In this document: positions 55,201 through 61,333 of the stretch, one piece after another
How positions within the stretch are numbered: position 1 is the stretch's first letter
How the letters are laid out: every line of letters starts with the position of its first letter
Program-made: the position numbers and the translations under genes
Notes under the pieces: model-generated
Told to the model about the DNA's origin: nothing
What the model saw: the letters and a program-made list of their open reading frames with translations, nothing else
Databases searched by the model: none
Assembly: GCF_030689305.1 (NCBI RefSeq)
Contig: NZ_JAUYVM010000001.1
Span: forward strand, 658,020-722,019
Direction of reading: 5' to 3'
DNA: 64,000 nucleotides
DNA from: Vibrio penaeicida
GTDB lineage: Bacteria > Pseudomonadota > Gammaproteobacteria > Enterobacterales > Vibrionaceae

Positions 55201-55444
55201 AAACAAAGCTTCACATTGGAAGTTGATTTGTCACTCATGCCTAAAGGATTTAGCTCAATAAGCTCCGATAATAATCCTATTCCCAACTAAGATCAGCAAA
55301 CCAGAATGATCGGGAATTGTATTCCAGGAATACCTACGCTTGGAAAAATATAGCCACTCCACACGCCTGAATGCGATGAACATTGCACATAACAGCAATA
55401 CTGCATAAAAGCGCAAACAAGTGGCAAAAATAAACGGAGTTATT

Positions 55445-56800
55445 ATGAGTCTTATACTAATCCTGCTGGCTGTGATCGCGTTTATCGTCGTCGCAACCAC
55501 CAAATTTAAGTTACACCCTTTTCTCGCCCTCTTAGTAGCAGCATTTATCGCTGCGTTCGCTTACGGGCTCCCTGCCGACAGCATAGCCAAAACCATAGCT
55601 AAAGGTTTTGGAGGCATACTCGGCTACATCGGTTTGGTCATTGTGTTAGGGACCATTATCGGAGTCATTCTCGAAAAAAGTGGCGCGGCCATCACCATGG
55701 CGGATACCGTCATTAAAGTGCTCGGCGACCGATTCCCGACTCTGACCATGTCGCTCATTGGTTACATCGTATCTGTACCTGTATTTTGTGATTCCGGTTT
55801 TGTCATTTTGAACTCACTTAAAGAGTCACTGGCAAATCGAATGAAAACCTCTAGCGTCGCCATGAGTGTTGCACTCGCCACTGGCTTATACGCAACTCAT
55901 ACCTTTGTTCCGCCTACTCCCGGTCCTATTGCTGCCGCTGGTAACCTTGGGTTGGAATCTAATCTAGGTATTGTTATCGCTGTCGGTATTTTCGTTGCAG
56001 GTGTCGCAGCACTCGCTGGTATGCTTTGGGCAAATCGCTTCAAAGATGTAGAACCCGATGGAGAAGAAGCTCAAAACCCAGCGGATAATGTTGATTGGAA
56101 AGCACTGAAAGAATCCTACGGTATACTGCCCACTGCTGGACAAGCGTTCGCGCCAATCTTTGTGCCTATTTTGCTTATCTGTTTAGGATCGGTTGCTCGC
56201 TTCCCAAGTGCGCCATTGGGCGATGGTTTCTTATTTGATACGCTTAACTTCTTCGGTCAGCCGTTAACGGCATTGGTTATCGGTCTGCTGCTGTCTATTC
56301 GTTTGCTTAAGTCTGACAACAAAGCGGCTGAGTTTAGCGAGCGTATTAGCCAAGGCATCACTGCTGCCGCACCTATTCTTTTGATCACTGGTGCAGGTGG
56401 TGCATTTGGTGCGGTACTAAAAGCCACACCGCTCGGCGAATATTTGGGTACAACATTATCGGCACTAGGTATTGGTATTTTCATGCCGTTTATCGTTGCC
56501 GCCGCACTTAAATCGGCGCAAGGCTCGTCAACCGTGGCGTTGGTTACCACGTCTGCGTTGGTTGCCCCAATGCTTGCTCAATTAGGGTTGGATTCAGAAA
56601 TGGGTCGAGTACTCACAGTTATGGCCATTGGTGCGGGTGCGATGACGGTATCTCATGCAAATGATAGCTTCTTCTGGGTAGTCTCTCAGTTTAGCCGCAT
56701 GAGCGTTGGGTTGGCATATCGAGCACAAACGATGGCAACCTTGGTGCAAGGTATTACAGCCATTGTACTGGTTTACATCCTAAGCCTTGTTTTATTGTAA
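55445..56800 (+). CDS. GntP-family gluconate/glycerate:H+ symporter
   Basis: 451 residues from ATG 55445, which has an ACGGAG ribosome site; the longer GTG start at 55421 is less likely. About 12-14 membrane helices. GntP features: KLHPFLALLVAAFIAAFAYG, KGFGGILGYIGLVIVLGTIIGVILEKSGAA, PVFCDSGFVILNSL and THTFVPPTPGPIAAAGNLG. It probably imports glycerate or a related sugar acid, given the kinase downstream (24-bp gap) and CdaR upstream. Confidence 0.9.
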   Translation: MSLILILLAVIAFIVVATTKFKLHPFLALLVAAFIAAFAYGLPADSIAKTIAKGFGGILGYIGLVIVLGTIIGVILEKSGAAITMADTVIKVLGDRFPTLTMSLIGYIVSVPVFCDSGFVILNSLKESLANRMKTSSVAMSVALATGLYATHTFVPPTPGPIAAAGNLGLESNLGIVIAVGIFVAGVAALAGMLWANRFKDVEPDGEEAQNPADNVDWKALKESYGILPTAGQAFAPIFVPILLICLGSVARFPSAPLGDGFLFDTLNFFGQPLTALVIGLLLSIRLLKSDNKAAEFSERISQGITAAAPILLITGAGGAFGAVLKATPLGEYLGTTLSALGIGIFMPFIVAAALKSAQGSSTVALVTTSALVAPMLAQLGLDSEMGRVLTVMAIGAGAMTVSHANDSFFWVVSQFSRMSVGLAYRAQTMATLVQGITAIVLVYILSLVLL

Positions 56801-56824
56801 TCATCACCGCGTTAGGAGAGTGAT

Positions 56825-57964
56825 ATGAAAGTAGTTATCGCCCCAGATTCATTTAAAGAAAGCCTGACAGCAAAAGAAGTTTGCTTGGCTATTGAATCTG
56901 GCTTTCGCCGAGTGTGGGCAGACAGTGAATTCATTCACGTACCTGTTGCAGATGGTGGAGAAGGCACTGTGCAATCACTGATCGATGCCACCCAAGGCAA
57001 GCTGGTTCACCTTGCGGTGACAGGACCTTTAGGTAATTCGGTCGATGCTTTTTATGGGTTGCTTGGCGATAACCAAACGGCTGTGGTTGAAATGGCCGCC
57101 GCCAGTGGTCTACATCATGTATCGCCTTCTCTACGCGACCCTAAGCTGACCACTTCCTTTGGCACCGGACAACTCATCAACCACGCACTTGAACAAGGTG
57201 CAAAGAAATTGATCATTGGTTTAGGTGGAAGTGCCACAAACGATGGAGGCGTTGGCATGATGGCAGCGCTAGGCGCTAAATTCTCTAATCACAATGGTCA
57301 GCCCATTTCGTTAAATGGCTGCGGATTAAAAGAACTCGCGCAAATTGATTTGTCGGGATTGAACCCAAGACTGGCTGAATGTGAAATTTTAGTCGCTAGT
57401 GACGTCGATAACCCTTTGTGTGGAAGTAAAGGTGCATCAGCAACCTTTGGTCCGCAAAAAGGCGCAACTGAAGCAGACATTCGCCTACTCGATCAAAATC
57501 TGAATCATTATGGTCAGCTCATTCGCAAACAAATCGGTCGTGATGTCATAAATGCAGCAGGATCTGGTGCAGCTGGTGGGATGGGTGCCGCATTGATTGC
57601 ATTTACCCACGCCAAATTGCAACCAGGAATAGACATTGTGCTCGAAACCGTTGGCTTAGAAAACCAACTCGAAGGAGCAGACTTGGTGATCACCGGAGAA
57701 GGCAGAATAGACTGGCAAACAGCGCACGGAAAAACCCCAATGGGCGTTGCGTCGCTAGCTAAGAAATTTGACCTCCCGGTTATTGCACTAGCGGGTTGCG
57801 TAGGCGAGAACTACCAAGCGGCATATCAGTGTGGTATTGATGCCGTATTTGCTGCAGTGCCCCGCGTACTGGATTTACCAACCGCCTTCCAGGAAGCTGG
57901 TGAAAACCTCACCAACCTTTCTGAAAATGTGGCCAGAATGTGGTCGATGAATTTAGGTAAGTAA
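56825..57964 (+). CDS. Glycerate kinase (GlxK/GarK family)
   Basis: 379 residues. The N-terminus KVVIAPDSFKESLTAKEVCLAI is diagnostic of bacterial glycerate 2-kinase type I. Further motifs are VADGGEGTVQSLIDAT, AAASGLHHVSP, IIGLGGSATNDGGVGMMAALG and GTGQLINHAL. It phosphorylates glycerate for entry to glycolysis. It is in the same operon as the GntP-type transporter and ends with a strong terminator. Confidence 0.94.
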   Translation: MKVVIAPDSFKESLTAKEVCLAIESGFRRVWADSEFIHVPVADGGEGTVQSLIDATQGKLVHLAVTGPLGNSVDAFYGLLGDNQTAVVEMAAASGLHHVSPSLRDPKLTTSFGTGQLINHALEQGAKKLIIGLGGSATNDGGVGMMAALGAKFSNHNGQPISLNGCGLKELAQIDLSGLNPRLAECEILVASDVDNPLCGSKGASATFGPQKGATEADIRLLDQNLNHYGQLIRKQIGRDVINAAGSGAAGGMGAALIAFTHAKLQPGIDIVLETVGLENQLEGADLVITGEGRIDWQTAHGKTPMGVASLAKKFDLPVIALAGCVGENYQAAYQCGIDAVFAAVPRVLDLPTAFQEAGENLTNLSENVARMWSMNLGK

Positions 57965-57982
57965 CCTTTAAAGATCAAACTC

Positions 57983-58006
57983 AAAGCGCAGGGCTCCCTG
58001 CGCTTT
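57983..58006. terminator. Bidirectional terminator after glycerate kinase and the Sel1 gene
   Basis: AAAGCGCAGGG and CCCTGCGCTTT form a perfect stem of at least 10 bp, with a T7 run following on the plus strand. The Sel1 gene stop is only 3 bp away on the other side. Confidence 0.87.
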
Positions 58007-58008
58007 TT

Positions 58009-59103
58009 TTACAACTCAGACATTCTCATTGCACTTAAAGCTGAAAATTTCGATTCAACTTCCAGGGAGTTTTCATAATAGTACTTCGCCAACTCTGTAT
58101 CTTTCTCTGTACCTATTCCCGTTTCGGACATATACCCCAATAAATAGTGCATATGAGATCTAAACTCTGAATTTAAATCTTCAGTAAGATCATAATTGTT
58201 ATCTAACCCTTCAAGACTTAACTGAAAAAGCGAATATGCCATAGGAAAGTTTTTCGATGTTTCTAAACCTTCATATTTCATCAAACCCAAATAGAACAAA
58301 GCCTCTGGGTGAAGTTGTTCTTCTAAAGAAAGTATTGCTTCAAAGGATTGATTACGGGAAAAATGTTTTTTCGATTCAGCTATGTTTTTATCCACACCAA
58401 GCCCATGAAAGTACATATAACCCAACTCATACGAATCAAAATTTTGGGTACCATATGCGCGCTCGAAGAAATTCCATGATAAAGAGAGGTTTTTCTCAAC
58501 CACTTCACCTTTGAGATACAATATAGCCAGCTCTCTGCGAGCCTCAAATTGTTGTTCGGGGAACACATTAATACCAGAGGAAATAGGGAGTTCAGCCAAT
58601 TCAGTTAGTATCTCTATTCCCCTTCCTGGATTCTGATATTGTCTAGATTGGTGCAAATAAAAATTCGCCAACCTGAACCCTGCACTCACATTCCCACCAG
58701 CGAAAGATTTCTCATACCAATACATAGCCTTAGAATCATCTTTCGCTATCGCATAATCTAAAAAGTATTCGTGACCTACTTCTTCCGCCGCAATAACATC
58801 ACCTTGTTTGGCTTTTTCAAGATTAATTTCAAAGTACTTTATGCTGTCACCAAAGTGTAACTGAATTATCTCTTCTGCGGATTCAGACCCTAACTCTTTA
58901 GCCTTTCGACACCACTTCCCGATACCCCAAGTGTCCATCGTTAAGCTATTGAGACATCGCTCACCTGCTTGTTTTACGGTTAAATTAGGATCATCAATCT
59001 TGTACTTCCAGAACGGTTCATTGGGACGAACAACGGCAAATGCATCTAACGAAAGCGTGGCAAAGATGATAAATAGAGGGCTAAATTTCATAAAACTCTT
59101 CAT
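58009..59103 (-). CDS. Exported Sel1-repeat protein
   Basis: 364 residues. A signal peptide (hydrophobic 8-22, cleaved after DAFA) targets the periplasm or outside. The body consists of Sel1-like (TPR-type) repeats: SKAMYWYEKSFAGGNVSAGFRLANFYL, ARRELAILYLKGEVVEKNLSLSWNFFERAYG, SYELGYMYFHGLGVDKNIAESKKHF and YLLGYMSETGIGTEKDTELAKYYYENSL. Sel1 proteins are adaptors. Its ATG overlaps the end of the downstream half of the Tiki-like gene by 4 bp, so it belongs to that operon. Confidence 0.85.
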   Translation of the reverse strand: MKSFMKFSPLFIIFATLSLDAFAVVRPNEPFWKYKIDDPNLTVKQAGERCLNSLTMDTWGIGKWCRKAKELGSESAEEIIQLHFGDSIKYFEINLEKAKQGDVIAAEEVGHEYFLDYAIAKDDSKAMYWYEKSFAGGNVSAGFRLANFYLHQSRQYQNPGRGIEILTELAELPISSGINVFPEQQFEARRELAILYLKGEVVEKNLSLSWNFFERAYGTQNFDSYELGYMYFHGLGVDKNIAESKKHFSRNQSFEAILSLEEQLHPEALFYLGLMKYEGLETSKNFPMAYSLFQLSLEGLDNNYDLTEDLNSEFRSHMHYLLGYMSETGIGTEKDTELAKYYYENSLEVESKFSALSAMRMSEL

Positions 59104-59543
59104 ATTGCTTTAGGATTTCTAACTTCAGGAAGATGAACTTGGTAATTGGCTTTCATGTAATCTTTGCTAGGGTTTGCTTCAACCTCAGCATAAAAACGTT
59201 TCTTGTTATACGGAGCCTTAACGCTTTGACCAGAGAAACATTCATTTTCTGATACGCAGAACACACCACCAGTTATGTTTATCACTACAGCTTTGTATCC
59301 TTGCTCTCTTACCAGCTTTCTTACTCCGGCATCATTTTTCCATCTCGTCACTGAATGAAAGTGATGCATAAATGAAACGACTTTATGACCTTTACTAAGA
59401 AGCTTGCCCAAATTTCTAGACCACATTTCATTTCTGATTACGTGCCTATCCTTACAGTTGCCTTTCATCATTTTTTCAGCATCGCAATCTAGTTCAAAAC
59501 TATCAAACATTTCAGGTGGCATATCTAAAGGAATAACTTTCAT
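59100..59543 (-). pseudogene. C-terminal half of a ChaN/TraB/EreA (Tiki-superfamily) protein, split from its N-terminal half
   Basis: 147 codons. It begins KVIPLDMPPEMFDSF and continues with HKVVSFMHHFHSVTRWKN, the strand and His segment of ChaN/TraB/erythromycin-esterase-type enzymes (here FMHHFHSVT). The matching N-terminal half is the next entry, ended by TAG 2 bp before this ATG; a single net 1-base change would join them. The ATG has only a TAGGA directly before it, too close for a ribosome site. It may be a broken gene, a sequencing error or a coupled reinitiation product. Confidence 0.6.
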
Positions 59544-59545
59544 TC

Positions 59546-59887
59546 CTAGTTTTGAGCTTCAACTACAATTCGCTGATAAGCAGCAGCGTTACCAGCTGAA
59601 GGCATACCGTGAGACCAGTTACGTTTAAAGTGCATCAGTAAGTGTTCTTTGCCCTTACCTGTTTTGTTAAAAACATCTAATTTATCCTGCAGAGATGTAG
59701 GAAGCATTTCCATCGCTAGATGATTGAATCCCATTCCTTTAAGAATAGGCAAAGCGCGAATGACTTCCTCTTTGTAATGAGGAATGGAATGGCTACCCTC
59801 GCCGAAAATCACAAGCCTACTGTCTTTCACCATAGAAGGATAACTGACATTTAAATACTTAACTTCTTTCATTTTTTCTCTTTTCAA
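59546..59887 (-). pseudogene. N-terminal half of the split ChaN/TraB/EreA-like protein
   Basis: 113 codons. After an N-terminal basic start it has RLVIFGEGSHSIPHYKEEVI, with the G-E-x-x-H motif of the Tiki/EreA/ChaN catalytic core, then FNHLAMEMLPTSLQDKLD (the E-M/D acid motif) and AAAYQRIVVEAQN, where the frame ends. The continuation KVIPLD lies 2 bp downstream in another frame. No signal peptide is seen. Together the halves would give about 260 residues, a normal size for a ChaN-like protein. Confidence 0.6.
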
Positions 59888-60075
59888 GCCATTTATGTAA
59901 CTAAGGTGATGAAATCATATACTCACACAATTATGAAATAGAGCACCTATATTTTATTGCTAAAAAAATTGAGAGTGACTCCGCATATTTACGGAGCGAA
60001 GTACCAAATCACGAACAACTAAAGAAAAAGGGATATTGATAGCTATTCCCACAGTAACATTGCACAATTCGCGCT

Positions 60076-60468
60076 ATGAGCAAAAATAAAATGTCTATCC
60101 CACTCCCTTCTCTTATTCATCGGATTGGGGGTGAAAACGCCAAATGTGCCAAATCCATTGCACTTCAACACCAAGCGGAACTGAAAAGGATTCGTCGTTC
60201 GAGAAATTGGCAAGTTACCGCCGACTTTGAAAACTTGCGGGCTTTTTCTGCTGCTTTGGTCGAAATAGACCATGAAACCTACCAATTCATCATCAAGAAA
60301 ATTGACGAACGCGTTGAGGCATTGCGAGAGCTACACCTTCCACTTTCAGATCAACTGAGTGCTCTCATTTTGGCTAATCCAAACATTACACTGAATGAAT
60401 TAATGGAAAAAGCCAATTGCACACTCGCTCAAGCAAGAACGGCAAGGTTTGAGGCTGATGTTATGTAA
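60076..60468 (+). CDS. Ribosome-recycling-factor-family protein (Vibrio type, ~130 aa)
   Basis: 130 residues, no signal or membrane helix. It has basic, Arg-rich RIRRSRNWQVTADF and helical HETYQFIIKKIDERVEALRE; the C-terminal part (LNELMEKANCTLAQARTARFEADVM) looks like a winged-helix or helical bundle. Vibrio genomes carry this product annotated as 'ribosome recycling factor family' although it is shorter than RRF (185 aa). The similarity is weak and by memory; the function is unproven. A terminator follows. Confidence 0.55.
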   Translation: MSKNKMSIPLPSLIHRIGGENAKCAKSIALQHQAELKRIRRSRNWQVTADFENLRAFSAALVEIDHETYQFIIKKIDERVEALRELHLPLSDQLSALILANPNITLNELMEKANCTLAQARTARFEADVM

Positions 60469-60510
60469 TTTATGGCTATTTTCTAATGTGAAGCGGAGAT
60501 AAAAGGCAAA

Positions 60511-60534
60511 AAAGCACAGATCGTTCTGTGCTTT
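60511..60534. terminator. Bidirectional terminator
   Basis: AAAGCACAGA and TCTGTGCTTT form a perfect 10-bp stem with loop TCGT, A-rich before and T-rich after; serves the RRF-like gene and the barrel gene. Confidence 0.88.
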
Positions 60535-60556
60535 ATGCTTCAATAGAATGGCGAGT

Positions 60557-61201
60557 TTAGAATTTTAAGGTAAAAGCTAAAGAAGCCATATCTGCATGGG
60601 TGTTACTGAAATAGCCTCTATCCCAAAACACTTCTAGCTCTACTGCATCACTCAGCTCAACACCGATTCCCGCCCCCACATGAAGATCTATCCCTGAATC
60701 TCGGCTGTTGTATTGGGCACTCGGTGAAATGCTGTATTCACTTTGCCAATAGCTGACACCAGTGCGCCCATAGAGGTTGATACTGTCGGTAACGCCATAG
60801 GAAGGCTTAAAGGCAAGCACGCCTGAATGAGCAGATACAGGCAGTGAGCCAGACGCTCTGTCTTCAAATGCCGTAACATCGGCTACTCGACCGTTCACAG
60901 ATATCGAACCAAAATCGACGTATCCCAATTCTATTCGCATATTGGTATGCCATTGATAACCAAACCATAAGCTTTTACCTGTTCGGCTTGTCTCGATATG
61001 TTCAATGATTAGCCTATCGCCTAATCCTTCCCACGTATTTGGACTATTCACCATACCAATACCTGCTGACACACTCATTTTAGGCTGTGGTTCGGCAGGG
61101 CTGACCGACTGAGTAGAGTTCGCCGACTGAGCGATGGCACTTGAAGCGCCAACTACTCCACCCACAAAGGCAAACCCGTATACGATTTTACGTAATTTCA
61201 T
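60557..61201 (-). CDS. Outer-membrane beta-barrel protein (OmpA/OmpW-like, 8-stranded)
   Basis: 214 residues from ATG 61201 (a GTG two codons upstream is also possible). A signal peptide (about 1-26, cleaved after SSAIAQ) is followed by a linker rich in Ser/Gln/Pro and about eight amphipathic strands: VSAGIGMVNSPNTW, FGYQWHTNMRIELGYVDFGS, GVLAFKPSYGVTDSINLYGR and MASLAFTLKF at the end with a terminal Phe. It lies just beyond the giant surface protein and may be part of the same outer-membrane unit. Confidence 0.8.
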   Translation of the reverse strand: MKLRKIVYGFAFVGGVVGASSAIAQSANSTQSVSPAEPQPKMSVSAGIGMVNSPNTWEGLGDRLIIEHIETSRTGKSLWFGYQWHTNMRIELGYVDFGSISVNGRVADVTAFEDRASGSLPVSAHSGVLAFKPSYGVTDSINLYGRTGVSYWQSEYSISPSAQYNSRDSGIDLHVGAGIGVELSDAVELEVFWDRGYFSNTHADMASLAFTLKF

Positions 61202-61333
61202 TCTCACACTTTCCTACAGAGCACTTGTTTTCTTCACCAAAAAGGCGCTCTGCTATTGAATTTGAAGGAGGGAGCCAAGCTCCCAAAACATGAAAGAGAT
61301 TGCCTTTCTAAAAGAAAGGCAACCTAGCAATGA

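Noticed and set aside
59543..59560. Programmed -1 frameshift in the split Tiki-like gene
   Set aside because: The junction CAA AAC TAG does not fit the X-XXY-YYZ slippery pattern and no strong downstream structure is seen, so a mutation or error is simpler.
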